From Actinomadura hallensis (lineage in GTDB: Bacteria; Actinomycetota; Actinomycetes; Streptosporangiales; Streptosporangiaceae): a DNA stretch of 64,000 nt. The stretch is taken from NCBI RefSeq assembly GCF_006716765.1, contig NZ_VFPO01000001.1, positions 2,046,001 through 2,110,000 on the forward strand, written 5' to 3'. Numbering within the stretch: the stretch's first letter is position 1; the number at the start of each line of letters is the position of its first letter. Below, piece by piece: positions 24,253-33,962 of the stretch. The position numbers and the translations under genes were made by a program. A model generated the notes under the pieces. It searched no databases. It saw only the letters and a list, made by a program, of their open reading frames with translations, and was not told the origin of the DNA.

Positions 24253-25802
24253 GCGCCGGGGACGGCGACCGCGCCGCCGGGCCCGTCACGCGCCAGGGCT
24301 CCGGGGACTTCCCGGCCGGAGGCGTCGGCGGCGGCGCGGAGCCCGGGCCGAACGGGACGCGGCGGCGCGGGGAGGCGCCCCGCGCCCGGCGGCTGCACCC
24401 CCTCACGTTCGTCGTCGGCGCCGTCCGCGAGCTCCTCGCGCTCGTCGCGGCCGGCGCGACGGGGCTGATGGTCGGCGGCCTGTCCACGGCGTTCTACTTC
24501 ACGCTCACCGGGCTGGCGCTCGGCCTGCTCTTCCACGTGATCGGCTGGGCGACGTTCACCTACGTCCTGTTCGACGACCGCATCGAGCTCCGGCGCGCGC
24601 TCATCGGGCGGTCGGTGAAGAGCATCCCGCGCGACCGGATCCGCGGCGTGGACGTCAGCGCGTCCCTCCCGCACCGGCTCCTCGGCCTGGCGACCGTCCA
24701 CATCGACGCGGGCGCGGACGGCGGCGAGGGGTCGCTGAACGCGGTGTCGCGGGCCGAGGCCGAGCATCTGCGCCGGGTGCTGCTCGCGCGGGACCCGCGG
24801 GCGCCGGGCGCGCCCGCCCGCCCGCGCCGCGTCCTCGCGCGGATGCGGCCCCGCTGGTACGTGTACGCCCCGCTCAGCGGCGCCTACCTGCTGACGCCCT
24901 TCGCGCTGGCCGGCAGCCTCCTCGGCACGATCTACAACCTCGGCGACGACCTCGGCCTCATCACGCGGGACCGGGTGGAGAGCCTGGGCCACGACGTGGT
25001 CGGCCTGCCCACGGCCTTCGTCGTCGCGTTGGCGATCCTCGTCCTGATCGCGATGCCGGTCATGTCGGTGATCGTCTTCACGCTGTTCAACTGGGACTTC
25101 ACCGTCCACCAGCGGGACGGCTCCCTGCTCATCGAGCGCGGACTGGTCACCCGCCGCAGCGTCTCCCTGGAGCGGCGGCGGCTGCGCGGTGTCGAACTCG
25201 CCGACAACCCCTTCGAGCGGGCCGCCGGGGTCGCGCGCCTCGGCGCGCTCATCACCGGGCTCGGGGACGCCGCCCACCGCGGGCGGCTCCTGCCGGCCGC
25301 GCCCCGCGCGGTCGCCGAGTCCCTCGCCGGCCGTGTCGTCGGCGCCGTCCCCGGCCCGCTGGCCGCGCACCCCCCGGCGGCGCGCAGCCGCCGCATCACC
25401 CGGGCGGTCGTGCCCCCGGCGGGGCTCGCCGTCCTCGCCGCCGCGACGGGCCAGCCGTGGGCGGCCTACGCGTTCGCCGTCCTCGCGGTCCTGGCCGTGC
25501 CCCTCGGGCTGGACCGCTACCGCCAGCTCGGGCACGTCACCGACGGGGAGCGCCTCAGCGTCCGCTCGGGGTCGCTGCGCCGCCGCCAGGCCGTCGTCGA
25601 GCACACCGCCATCGTCGGCTGGCGCATCCGCCGGACGCTCTTCCAGCGCCGGCTCGGCCTCGCCACCCTCGTCGCGGCGGCCGGCGCGGGGGAGGGCGGC
25701 TACTCGGCGATCGACATGGCCGAGGAGGACGCGGTCGCCCTCGCCGCCGCCATCACGCCCGCCTGGCTGACGCCGTTCCTGGAGTCGCCGCCCGACGCGT
25801 GA
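24249..25802 (+). CDS. Membrane PH-domain (YdbT-like) protein
   Basis: GTG 24249 overlaps the upstream stop (GTGA); 517 residues. Repeated bPH2 units follow pairs of hydrophobic helices: FDDRIELRRALIGRS/IRGVDVSASLP, a second around VHQRDGSLLIERGLVTRR, and a third near LSVRSGSLRRRQAVVEH. This is the usual YdbT architecture and implies a membrane complex with the preceding YdbS-like protein. A disordered 55-residue N-terminus precedes the first helix. The ligand is unknown. Confidence 0.9.
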   Translation: MSAGDGDRAAGPVTRQGSGDFPAGGVGGGAEPGPNGTRRRGEAPRARRLHPLTFVVGAVRELLALVAAGATGLMVGGLSTAFYFTLTGLALGLLFHVIGWATFTYVLFDDRIELRRALIGRSVKSIPRDRIRGVDVSASLPHRLLGLATVHIDAGADGGEGSLNAVSRAEAEHLRRVLLARDPRAPGAPARPRRVLARMRPRWYVYAPLSGAYLLTPFALAGSLLGTIYNLGDDLGLITRDRVESLGHDVVGLPTAFVVALAILVLIAMPVMSVIVFTLFNWDFTVHQRDGSLLIERGLVTRRSVSLERRRLRGVELADNPFERAAGVARLGALITGLGDAAHRGRLLPAAPRAVAESLAGRVVGAVPGPLAAHPPAARSRRITRAVVPPAGLAVLAAATGQPWAAYAFAVLAVLAVPLGLDRYRQLGHVTDGERLSVRSGSLRRRQAVVEHTAIVGWRIRRTLFQRRLGLATLVAAAGAGEGGYSAIDMAEEDAVALAAAITPAWLTPFLESPPDA

Positions 25803-25805
25803 CGC

Positions 25806-27701
25806 CTACTCGGGGCGGCGGGCGCCGAACATGATCTCGTCCCAGGACGGCACGGAGGCGCGCTTGCCCTTGGACTTGCGGCGTCGCGCGGGTCGCTGCG
25901 CCGCGGGCTCGGCGCTCGCGGCGGCCGCGGGGGAGCCGGTGGCCGGCTTGTCCTGCGCGGCGGGCATCGTGGGACGGGTGGCCGGCTTCTTCTTCGCGGG
26001 CGGCCGGGCGGGCTGCCGCGGCGCGGGCCGCTGCGCCGCGGGCCGGCTCTCCCGCGAGGGCCTGCCCTCCTCGGCGGGCGTGCTCTCGGGGCGCCGCGCG
26101 GCGGGCTCCGGCTCGGCCTCCCGGGCGCCGCCGTCGGCGGGCGCCTCCCGCCGCGGCTCCTGCTCCGCGGCGCGGGCCCTGGCGGCCCGGCGGGCGGGAG
26201 TCTCGGCGAACCGGTCGCTCCCGCTCTCGTCCGCGGTCTCGGCCCCGCTCTTGTCCGCGGTCTCGGCCCCGCTCTTGTCCGCGGCCTCGGCGTCCTCATC
26301 GTCCTCGCGGGCGGTGTCGCGGACCACGGTCGCTTCCGCGGGACGCTCCGCCCCGCCGGCGGTGTCCGTTTCCGTTCCCGTCTCCGCGGCCGTCTCGCGC
26401 TCTCCGGCGACCTCGCCCCGGTCGGACGCGCCCTCGGCGGTCTCCGTGGTCGCCTCCGTGGTCGCCGCCTCCGCGGTCTCGGTGGAGGCGGGCCGCTCGG
26501 TCTCTTCGGCCTTCTCCGGTGCACGCGCGGTTTCGCGGTCTCCAGGCGCGTCCGCCGTAAGGTCCGCCTCGGCGCCGTCATGCCGCTCGCCGTCCACCTC
26601 TTTCCGGACGGCCGTCTCACGCTCTTCGACGCCGTCGTCGGACGTCTCCGTGAGGCGGTCCGTCTCGGCGGTCCGCGATTCGGCGGCCTGAGGTTCGGCG
26701 GTCACGGAGGCGGCGGGCTTCTCGTCTTCTCCGGCCTTGTCCGCGGCCTGGGCGGTCTCGTGCTCCCCGTGCGCCTCCTCGGGGCGGACGGCCTCGCCGT
26801 CCTCGCGGACGGGGGCGGGCCCGCCGTGCCGGGGCACCTCGCGGAAGCGGCTCTGCCCGGCGTCCTCCCGGGTCTCCAAGGAGGGGCCGGAGAAGGACGC
26901 CGCCTCGCCCGGCTCGCCGAGGGCCGCGGGGCCGGTCTCTCCGGGGAGCTCGCGGAACTCGGCGCGCTCGCGGTGCTCGGCGGGGCGGAGCACGCCGTGG
27001 GCGCCGGGCTGCTCGGGACCGGCGGGCAGGCCCCGCGCGGCCGGGTCGCGGTCGCTGGAGACGACCTTCATGGCGGGACGGCGCGGGACGAGCGGGGTGA
27101 CCGTGTCGGACAGCGCGTCGTCGTCCCACTCCACGGCGGTCAGCCGCGCGGCGATCTCGTCCAGCGGGAAGACGTGCCGCCGGCGCGGGTCGAACGTCCA
27201 CTCGGCGGCGTGCGGGCGGCCGTTGTCGAAGAACGACAGGCGGACGCGCCAGGTGCCGTCCTCGCACTTCCAGGAGTCCCACTCGACCTCGTCGAGGTCG
27301 ACGCCGCCCCGGCCGAGGCGTTCCTCGACGGTCTCACCGAGGGGCGGGCCGGGCGTGGACTCGCCGGGACGCCGGATCGTGACGCGCTGCGCCTGCTGCG
27401 CCATGTACTCGCGTTCCTGCAGGACCGGACCCTCGAACCAGCGGACGCGCTCGACGGGGATGCCCGCCGACTCGGCGATCTCCTCGGCGGTCTCGCCGGA
27501 CCGGATGCGGGCCTGGATCTCCTTGGGGCGCAAGGGACTCTCCACTTCGATCTCGAACTGGCCGAGGCGGGAGAAGTGCCCACGGACCGCCGCGCGGAGC
27601 CGGTCGTCGACGGGCAGGGTGAACCGGGTGCCTCGGCCCGCGGTGGCCAGGACGAGGTACGTACCGTCCTCGCTGACCGCGACGAGGCGCAGCTCCTGCA
27701 T
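25806..27701 (-). CDS. sepH: Septation protein SepH (DUF3071)
   Basis: ATG 27701 with AGGAAGGA upstream; 631 residues. The N-terminal DUF3071 domain begins MQELRLVAVSEDGTYLVLA and contains the helix-turn-helix-like ETAEEIAESAGIPVERVRWFEGPV. SepH was shown in Streptomyces and mycobacteria to bind FtsZ directly and stimulate its assembly. A 350-residue Glu/Ala/Arg-rich disordered region follows, then a short conserved basic C-terminus ending ASVPSWDEIMFGARRPE. The linker is much longer than in mycobacterial SepH and contains a 24-bp minisatellite. Confidence 0.93.
   Translation of the reverse strand: MQELRLVAVSEDGTYLVLATAGRGTRFTLPVDDRLRAAVRGHFSRLGQFEIEVESPLRPKEIQARIRSGETAEEIAESAGIPVERVRWFEGPVLQEREYMAQQAQRVTIRRPGESTPGPPLGETVEERLGRGGVDLDEVEWDSWKCEDGTWRVRLSFFDNGRPHAAEWTFDPRRRHVFPLDEIAARLTAVEWDDDALSDTVTPLVPRRPAMKVVSSDRDPAARGLPAGPEQPGAHGVLRPAEHRERAEFRELPGETGPAALGEPGEAASFSGPSLETREDAGQSRFREVPRHGGPAPVREDGEAVRPEEAHGEHETAQAADKAGEDEKPAASVTAEPQAAESRTAETDRLTETSDDGVEERETAVRKEVDGERHDGAEADLTADAPGDRETARAPEKAEETERPASTETAEAATTEATTETAEGASDRGEVAGERETAAETGTETDTAGGAERPAEATVVRDTAREDDEDAEAADKSGAETADKSGAETADESGSDRFAETPARRAARARAAEQEPRREAPADGGAREAEPEPAARRPESTPAEEGRPSRESRPAAQRPAPRQPARPPAKKKPATRPTMPAAQDKPATGSPAAAASAEPAAQRPARRRKSKGKRASVPSWDEIMFGARRPE
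26221..26292 (-). repeat. 24-bp tandem repeat inside sepH
   Basis: Three consecutive 24-bp units (26221-26244, 26245-26268, 26269-26292), differing by one to a few bases, encode repeats of ADKSGAET in the disordered linker of SepH. The period is a multiple of three, so copy-number change would keep the frame. Confidence 0.85.
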
Positions 27702-28122
27702 GCGTGTCCTTCCTGCCCTGTCCTGACGGCACGGAGGACGCCGGACCGCGCGACCGTGGTCTCGCCGGCCGGCCGTCCGATGCCCACCGAGGGCGCATGC
27801 GTGCCCTTTCCCCCGGGTCCCCGAGTCTCTCTTTCGGACACACCTGCTGCCAGCACCGTACCCGGCATGTCCGAACATCGCCGCTCTCGAAGCCCCCTTC
27901 ACGAGGTCGAAGAGGGCACCCGGTCAAGCTTGCCCGTGACGCGACCCCGCCGGGGCCCGCCTGCCCGATCCTTGTCCATCTTTTTCCTCGGAGTGCCTGG
28001 CGGGACGGCCCGTTCCGCGGCCCCGACGTTGTGAGTGTCACGTCTTGGGCAGGAACAAGCGTGATCTCCTGATCAGTTCCTTTCGTGGGGATCAATGGCG
28101 ATGGACAGGGGTGAGTCGGTCA
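27702..28122. other. Divergent intergenic region between sepH and the 28123 gene
   Basis: About 420 bp with no convincing gene. The sepH ribosome binding site lies at its left end. I see no strong palindrome or RNA motif. Confidence 0.6.
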
Positions 28123-29082
28123 ATGCCGCGAAAGCTGCCGGAGATCAGCACGACGCAGCTCATCGCGAGTGCGATCGCGACCGCCGCAGCGGCCTTCGGG
28201 GCGTCCACCCTCGGCGTCTACGGCACGATCATCGGCGCGGCGCTGATGAGCGTGATCTCCACCGCCGGGTCGTCGATCGCGCAGCACTATCTCGACCAGG
28301 GGCGCGAGCAGGTCAGGGAACTGACGCAGAAGCAGGTGGCGGCGCGCAGGCGGGGGGCGGCGAAGGGCGCCGCCGAGCGGGCGACGCGAGCCGACCCGGC
28401 CCGGACCGCGGTGTGGTCGGGGGACCCGAACGCCACCCGCGTCGACCCGCCTCCCGGTGACCCCGGGGCGACCCGGCTCGACCCCGGGGCGGGCGGCGAT
28501 CCCAACGCCACGCGCATGGACCCGGTGGAGACGGTCGCCGACTCCCTCGCCGCCGAGGCCGGGGAAGAGGCGGTGCAGGACGCGGCCCGCAGGTCCGCGT
28601 GGAAGAGCACGGTCGAGTGGGCCAAGACGCACTGGGTGAAGCTGGCGGTCTCGTCGGGCGTGGTGTTCGCGGTCGTGATCGGCGGGATCACGCTCTACGA
28701 GGCGGCCACGGGGGAGCCGATCGGCAAGGGCGGCGACAAGGGGCTGACCGTCACGCAGGTGCTGGGCGGGGGCGGCGGCGCCCCGGTGGAGAGCCCGACG
28801 CAGAGCCCGTCCGGCGGCCCGGCCGAGCCCGGCGCCACCCCGGGCCGGACCCCGACCGGTGAGGCTCCGGCCACGGAGCCCGGCGTGCCGCCGGAGCAGG
28901 CGCCCACCCAGGCTCCGACCGGTCCGCCCGTCCGGCAGCCCGCGCCGCAGCCGACGACGTCGGCGCCGACGGCCCCGGACACCCCGGCGCCCACCGGCGG
29001 GCCGGGCGACGGCGGGCCGGAGGGCGGCGGCCAGGAGCCGGGCGGCGCCGACCCGCAGCGGGGGACCGGCTCGGTCGAGTGA
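28123..29082 (+). CDS. Membrane protein with Pro/Thr-rich outer tail
   Basis: ATG 28123 with AGGGGTGAG upstream; 319 residues. Two hydrophobic regions are visible: TTQLIASAIATAAAAFGASTL and onward (about 10-45), and LAVSSGVVFAVVIGGITLYEA (about 170-190). The stretch between them contains repeated PNATRVDP/GATRLDP/PNATRMDP phrases. The last 110 residues are Pro/Thr/Gly-rich without cysteine. No family function is known to me; the repeated T-R-x-D-P could be a kinase-target or docking motif, which is speculation. Confidence 0.8.
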   Translation: MPRKLPEISTTQLIASAIATAAAAFGASTLGVYGTIIGAALMSVISTAGSSIAQHYLDQGREQVRELTQKQVAARRRGAAKGAAERATRADPARTAVWSGDPNATRVDPPPGDPGATRLDPGAGGDPNATRMDPVETVADSLAAEAGEEAVQDAARRSAWKSTVEWAKTHWVKLAVSSGVVFAVVIGGITLYEAATGEPIGKGGDKGLTVTQVLGGGGGAPVESPTQSPSGGPAEPGATPGRTPTGEAPATEPGVPPEQAPTQAPTGPPVRQPAPQPTTSAPTAPDTPAPTGGPGDGGPEGGGQEPGGADPQRGTGSVE

Positions 29083-29098
29083 CCGCCGGGCGCATTTC

Positions 29099-29130
29099 CG
29101 CCGAGCGGCCCCTGCCGGGGTCGCTCGGCG
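29099..29130. terminator. Convergent hairpin terminator
   Basis: CGCCGAGCG (29099-29107) pairs with CGCTCGGCG (29122-29130), extended inside by CCCC/GGGG, between the two converging genes. Confidence 0.7.
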
Positions 29131-29146
29131 CGGCCCGCGACCCGGA

Positions 29147-30457
29147 TCAGTCGCCGAAGACCTGCCTCGTGTAGGCGTTGGCGAAGCGGCGGTCCGGGTC
29201 GAGTTCGTCCCGCAGGGCCTGGAAGTCGGCGAATTTCGGGTACGCCTTCTCCAGGTACGCGGCGTCGCGGGTGTGGAGCTTGCCCCAGTGGGGGCGGCCG
29301 TCGAGCGAGGTCATGAGCTCCTCGACGCCCCGGAAGTAGTCCTCGTGCGGGTCGCGGTGGTAGACGTGCACGGCGATGAAGGCGCTGTGCCGGCCGTACG
29401 CCATCGACAGCCAGGCGTCCTCCTGGGGGAGGAGCCGCACCTCGATGGGGAAGCTGATCTTCCAGTCCTTCTTGGCGAACAGGGCGCGCAGCTCGCGCAG
29501 GGCGGGGACGAGCTGCTCCCGCGGGATCGCGTACTCCTGCTCCTTGAACCGGACCGTGCGCGGGCTGGTGAAGACCTTGTACGAGGTGTCGGTGTAGGTG
29601 CGGGCGCCGAGCGCCTTGGCGGAGATGCGGTTCACGAACGGCGACACGGCGGGCGCCCGGTGCGTGACCTTGTTGATGCCCTCGAAGACCGTGTTGGACA
29701 GGAACAGGTCGTCCAGCCAGTACCTGAACTTCGAGAGCGGCTCGGCGGGACCTTCGACGCGGTTGTTGCGCTTGGTCAGGCAGCCCTCGGTGTGCGGGAA
29801 CCAGTAGAACTCGAAGTGCTCGTTGGCCGCCTCGAACTCGTCCAGGCGCGCGAGGACCTCGTCCCACTTCATCGGCTCCTCCTGCGCGCGCAGGAGGAAC
29901 GCCGGGACGGTCTGCCAGGTGACGGCGGTGACGACGCCGAGCGCGCCCACCCCGGCGCGGGCCGCGTCGAACAGGTCGGGGCGCTCCTCTCGCGAGCAGG
30001 TGACGATGCCGCCGTCGGCGAGGACCAGTTCCAGCGCGGCGACCTGGGAGGCGAGTCCGGCGACGTCGCGTCCGGTGCCGTGGGTGGCGGTCTGGAGGGC
30101 GCCGGCGACGGTCTGCTCCTGGATGTCGCCCATGTTGGCCAGCGCGAGACCGTGCTCGTCTAGGACGCGGTTGAGGCGGTGCAGCGGCAGACCCGCCTCG
30201 ACGGTGACCAGCCCGGTCGCGGTGTCGACCGAGCGGACGGCGGTGAGCTCCGTGGGGCGGAGCCGGACTCCCTCGGCGAGGGCCGCGCCGGTGAAGCTGT
30301 GGCCTGTGCCGGTCATGCGGACCGTGAGCCCGTCGCGGGCGGCCGAGCGGACCTGCTCGGCGACCTCCTCGGCGCTGCGCGGCGTCGCGACGCGAGCCGC
30401 CGCGGCCTGCTGGTTACCCGCCCAGTTCTGCCACTTCTCGTTGGTCACGGGGGACAT
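29147..30457 (-). CDS. FAD-linked aldonolactone oxidase (D-arabinono-1,4-lactone oxidase family)
   Basis: This 436-residue protein has an N-terminal FAD-binding PCMH domain with TGTGHSFTGAAL, whose histidine is the usual covalent flavin attachment, and a C-terminal ALO domain ending with the catalytic-site motif HWGKLHT. Relatives oxidise sugar-1,4-lactones, including L-gulono-1,4-lactone in M. tuberculosis, to ascorbate-type products. The substrate here is not fixed by sequence. The gene is monocistronic, with a terminator beyond it and about 200 bp to the divergent transglycosylase. Confidence 0.9.
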   Translation of the reverse strand: MSPVTNEKWQNWAGNQQAAAARVATPRSAEEVAEQVRSAARDGLTVRMTGTGHSFTGAALAEGVRLRPTELTAVRSVDTATGLVTVEAGLPLHRLNRVLDEHGLALANMGDIQEQTVAGALQTATHGTGRDVAGLASQVAALELVLADGGIVTCSREERPDLFDAARAGVGALGVVTAVTWQTVPAFLLRAQEEPMKWDEVLARLDEFEAANEHFEFYWFPHTEGCLTKRNNRVEGPAEPLSKFRYWLDDLFLSNTVFEGINKVTHRAPAVSPFVNRISAKALGARTYTDTSYKVFTSPRTVRFKEQEYAIPREQLVPALRELRALFAKKDWKISFPIEVRLLPQEDAWLSMAYGRHSAFIAVHVYHRDPHEDYFRGVEELMTSLDGRPHWGKLHTRDAAYLEKAYPKFADFQALRDELDPDRRFANAYTRQVFGD

Positions 30458-30660
30458 GCGGCGACTCTACTCGTCCAACGATCGTGAGGAAAGTTCATGT
30501 TTCTTCGGGTGCCGGGCGGAGAGTCGGTCGATACCGTACGATCCGGTAACTACGGACATGGGGCGATGCGGCTCACGCCATGGTCAGGCCCAACGTGTTA
30601 CATATGGGAAAGATGTGAAAAACGGGTAACCGTCCGTAGCGACCGTCGTTGGGAATTGTT

Positions 30661-32010
30661 GTGGCTCCTCCATCAGCACCGCGCACCGGCATCGTCGCGC
30701 ACGCGGCCGCCAAGAAGGCGCCCTCGACGGCTCCCCGCTCCGGGGAGGAGCCGCCCGCCGACGACGTGAGCGCGACCGGGGGCGGGAGCGGCGGGACGGC
30801 CTCCCCCCGCCGCCCGCGCAGGCCGAGACCGGAGAAGAAGCGGCGCAGGCTCCCGAACGCGGCGAGCGCGTACGCCCGCACGCCCGCGCGCGGCCGGGCC
30901 CTGCCGGCGGCCGTCGCCGGCATCGCGGCCCTCGCCGTCGTCACCGCCTCCGCCGGCGTGTACGCGGTCCTGACCACGGAGAAGTCGGAGGCCGCCGCCG
31001 CGGGCGCGACGCAGGCGAACCCGCCGGACGCCCCGCAGGGCGATCCGGTGAACGTGGCCCAGGGCAGCCCGGTCGCCCCGCTGAAGCGCGTCGTGCCGCC
31101 GGACGTGCTCGCGGTCGGCGGCGGCTCCATCCCCGCCGGGAAGATCAAGCGGGTGGCGAAGCTGCGCCGGGTCAGGGACGTGACGGCGGTCGCGGGCGGC
31201 GCCGTGCAGCTCCAGGGCCGCCAGGTGAACGCGCTGGCCGTGGACCCGTCCTCGTTCCGCTCCTGGACGCCGCCCGGCACGGCCAAGAACACCGAGCTGT
31301 GGGAGGCGCTGGCCGCCGACCGCTTCGTGGTGTCCCCGGCCGCGGAGGAGCAGCTCCGGCTCGCGCGGGGCACGCAGTACCCGGTCGTGGGCCGCACGAT
31401 GCCGTCCCTGACCCTCGGCGGCTCCGGCCCGCTGGGCCTGCCCGGGATCGACATGCTCGTCAGCAAGAAGACCGGCGAGGACATGGGCCTCGTCCCCAAC
31501 GTGGCGCTGCTGGTCAACGCCCCCGGGGTGGACCCGGCCAAGGTCGCCGGCGCCGTGGGCAAGATCCTCGGGCCGGGGACCGACGTGGTGAACCTGCACG
31601 AGGCCAAGTACCAGAGCCAGGCGGGCGGCGGGCCGACCAGCTACCTGGACCTGTACAAGCAGGCGGCGGCCAGGTGCCCCGGTCTCTCCTGGACGGTGCT
31701 CGCCGCGATCGGCCAGGTCGAGAGCAGCCACGGGCGCAACGTCGGCCCGTCCAGCGCGGGCGCGCTCGGGCCGATGCAGTTCATGCCCGCGACGTGGAGG
31801 GCGTACGGGGTGGACGGCGACGGCGACGGCAAGGCCGACATCATGAACCCCTACGACGCCATCCCGGGCGCGGCCAACTACCTGTGCGCGAACGGCGCGG
31901 GCAAGGGCGGCAAGCACCTCTACAACGCGATCTGGCACTACAACCACGCCCACTGGTACGTGCAGAAGGTCCTCGCGCTGGCCAAGGCGTACGCGGCGCG
32001 CTACGACTGA
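30661..32010 (+). CDS. Membrane-anchored lytic murein transglycosylase
   Basis: GTG 30661 is preferred (GGGA 8 nt upstream); TTG 30649 is possible. 449 residues. A basic, proline-rich cytoplasmic start (about 1-78) leads to one helix (LPAAVAGIAALAVVTASAGVY) and an extracellular part. The C-terminal SLT domain contains SWTVLAAIGQVESSHG with catalytic Glu354, GALGPMQFMPATW and the AIWHYNHAHWYVQKVLALA helix, plus a DGDGDGKAD loop resembling a calcium site. It would cleave peptidoglycan glycan strands to 1,6-anhydro ends during growth or division. Confidence 0.92.
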   Translation: MAPPSAPRTGIVAHAAAKKAPSTAPRSGEEPPADDVSATGGGSGGTASPRRPRRPRPEKKRRRLPNAASAYARTPARGRALPAAVAGIAALAVVTASAGVYAVLTTEKSEAAAAGATQANPPDAPQGDPVNVAQGSPVAPLKRVVPPDVLAVGGGSIPAGKIKRVAKLRRVRDVTAVAGGAVQLQGRQVNALAVDPSSFRSWTPPGTAKNTELWEALAADRFVVSPAAEEQLRLARGTQYPVVGRTMPSLTLGGSGPLGLPGIDMLVSKKTGEDMGLVPNVALLVNAPGVDPAKVAGAVGKILGPGTDVVNLHEAKYQSQAGGGPTSYLDLYKQAAARCPGLSWTVLAAIGQVESSHGRNVGPSSAGALGPMQFMPATWRAYGVDGDGDGKADIMNPYDAIPGAANYLCANGAGKGGKHLYNAIWHYNHAHWYVQKVLALAKAYAARYD

Positions 32011-32111
32011 CCGTCCCACGGCCGGACCGCGGGCCCGCCTCGCCGGACGGGCTCGCGCGCTACGGGCACGGCCCGGACGGGCCATCGCGGCAAGGCTGAT
32101 TGGATGGGGAC

Positions 32112-33020
32112 ATGACGTCGTACGACGCGTTGCTGCTGCTGTCCTTTGGCGGCCCTGAGGGACCCGATGACGTGATCCCGTTCCTGGAGAACGTCACCCG
32201 TGGCCGCAACATCCCGCGAGAGCGGCTGGAGGAGGTGGGAGAGCACTACTACCTCTTCGGCGGGGTCAGCCCCATCAACCAGCTGTGCCGGGACCTCAAG
32301 GCCGCGATCGAGGCCGACTTCGCGGCCCACGGCGTGGACCTGCCCGTCTACTGGGGCAACCGGAACTGGACGCCGTACCTCGCCGACACCGTCCGCCAGA
32401 TGAAGGCCGACGGGATCCGCCGCGCGGCGGCCTTCGTCACCTCCGCCTACAGCGGCTACTCGACCAACGACCAGTACCTCGAGGACATCGCGCGCGTGCG
32501 GGAGGAGGTCGAGGACGCACCCGAGATCGACAAGCTGCCCGTCTACTCCGGCAGGCCCGAGTTCGTCGAACCGTTCGTGGACGGGACGAAAGAGGCCCTG
32601 AGCCGTCTCCCGGAAGGCGCCCGCATCGTCTTCACCGCGCACAGCGTGCCCCTGTCCCAGCCCAACCGGGAGAAGTACGTCGCTGAGCTGGAGGAAGTGG
32701 CGCGGACGGTCGCGCAGAAGGCGGCTCCCGGGGCGCCGTGGGATCTCGTCTACCAGAGCCGGAGCGGCCCGCCCGGCCAGCCCTGGCTGGAGCCCCAGAT
32801 CACCGACCACCTGACCAAGCTGCACGGTGAGGGCGTCCGCGCCGTCGCCGTCGTGCCGATCGGATTCGTCTCCGATCACATGGAGGTCAAGTACGACCTC
32901 GACGTCGAGGCCGCCGACCTCGCCGCCGAACTCGGGATCGCGTTCGCGCGCGTCGCCACGCCCGGCACCGACCCCCGGTTCGCCACCCTTCCCCGCCGCC
33001 TCCTGGAAGACGCCCGATGA
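32112..33020 (+). CDS. hemH: Ferrochelatase (coproporphyrin III type)
   Basis: ATG 32112 with a GGGG stretch upstream; 302 residues. Family motifs are LLLSFGGPEGPDDV, SPINQL, VTSAYSGYST, FTAHSVP (metal-inserting histidine) and SDHMEVKYDLD (conserved Glu). It inserts Fe2+ into a porphyrin. In actinobacteria the accepted substrate is coproporphyrin III in the coproporphyrin-dependent haem route (CpfC), so the traditional hemH name should be read in that sense. The stop overlaps the inositol phosphatase start (ATGA). Confidence 0.95.
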   Translation: MTSYDALLLLSFGGPEGPDDVIPFLENVTRGRNIPRERLEEVGEHYYLFGGVSPINQLCRDLKAAIEADFAAHGVDLPVYWGNRNWTPYLADTVRQMKADGIRRAAAFVTSAYSGYSTNDQYLEDIARVREEVEDAPEIDKLPVYSGRPEFVEPFVDGTKEALSRLPEGARIVFTAHSVPLSQPNREKYVAELEEVARTVAQKAAPGAPWDLVYQSRSGPPGQPWLEPQITDHLTKLHGEGVRAVAVVPIGFVSDHMEVKYDLDVEAADLAAELGIAFARVATPGTDPRFATLPRRLLEDAR

Positions 33021-33844
33021 GCCCTGAGATCACCGCGAGCCTCGCCGAGGAACTGCTGGAGCTGGCCGCCGCCACCGCGCGGGAGGCCGGCCGGATGCTG
33101 GTCGACAAGCGCCCGGCGGACGGCCCGGACGTCGTGCAGACCAAGTCGTCCCCGACCGACGTCGTCACCCAGATGGACCGCGCCGCCGAGCGGCTCATCA
33201 TCGACCGGATCCGGGCGGCCCGCCCCGACGACGCCTTCCTCGGGGAGGAGGGCGGCACGCACGACGGCGGCAGCGGCGTCCGCTGGGTGATCGACCCGAT
33301 CGACGGGACCGTGAACTACCTGTACGACCTGCCCGACTGGGCGGTCAGCATCGCCGCGGAGGTGGACGGCGTCGCGGTCGCCGGGGCCGTGGAGATGCCG
33401 CGCCGCGGCGAGACCTGCACGGCCGTGCGGGGCGGCGGGGCGCTCCTGCACACCGCGTCGGGCACGCGGGAGATGCGGGTGAACGCCGGGGTGCCGCTCG
33501 CCGAGGCGCTCGTGGCCACCGGGTTCGGCTACGACGCGGGGCGGCGGTCACGGCAGGCGGAGGTCCTCACGGGCGTGCTGCCGCGGGTCCGCGACATCCG
33601 CCGCGGCGGGTCGTGCTGCGTGGACCTGTGCTCGCTGGCCGCGGGACGCGTCGACGCCTACTACGAGCGCGGCGTCCAGGCGTGGGACATCGCCGCCGGG
33701 GCGCTGATCGTCCAGGAGGCGGGCGGGCGCGTCGAGGGCCTGCACGGGGCGCCCGCGAGCCCGGAGCTGACCATCGCGGCCGGGCCGGGCACGTTCGAGG
33801 CCCTGCACGAGCTCCTGGTCCCGCTCGATCCGCTCAGAGACTGA
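33017..33844 (+). CDS. Inositol monophosphatase family protein
   Basis: ATG 33017 overlaps the ferrochelatase stop; 275 residues. The Li+-sensitive metal-dependent phosphatase motifs are complete: LGEEGG, WVIDPIDGTVNY and the C-terminal QAWDIAAGALIVQEAGG. Possible substrates are myo-inositol-1-phosphate, histidinol phosphate or fructose bisphosphate. The ferrochelatase - IMPase coupling is common in actinobacteria, but no haem-related role for the phosphatase is known. Confidence 0.92.
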   Translation: MSPEITASLAEELLELAAATAREAGRMLVDKRPADGPDVVQTKSSPTDVVTQMDRAAERLIIDRIRAARPDDAFLGEEGGTHDGGSGVRWVIDPIDGTVNYLYDLPDWAVSIAAEVDGVAVAGAVEMPRRGETCTAVRGGGALLHTASGTREMRVNAGVPLAEALVATGFGYDAGRRSRQAEVLTGVLPRVRDIRRGGSCCVDLCSLAAGRVDAYYERGVQAWDIAAGALIVQEAGGRVEGLHGAPASPELTIAAGPGTFEALHELLVPLDPLRD

Positions 33845-33912
33845 CGGGCCCGGCCCGCGGAGGCCCACGCCCGGCGCGAGGTCCGCGGGGCGAACGCGGG
33901 CCGGGACGCGAA

Positions 33913-33942
33913 CGAGCCCGGGACGACGGTGTCCCGGGCTCG
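33913..33942. terminator. Bidirectional hairpin terminator
   Basis: CGAGCCCGGGAC and GTCCCGGGCTCG form a perfect 12-bp stem with a 6-nt loop between two converging genes. Confidence 0.8.
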
Positions 33943-33962
33943 GGGGCAACGCTCGTGCGTCC

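Noticed and set aside
30458..30660. Possible c-di-AMP (ydaO-type) riboswitch upstream of the lytic transglycosylase
   Set aside because: Some GGTAAC and GGGGCGA words occur, but I could not build the conserved paired core. A covariance model search would decide.
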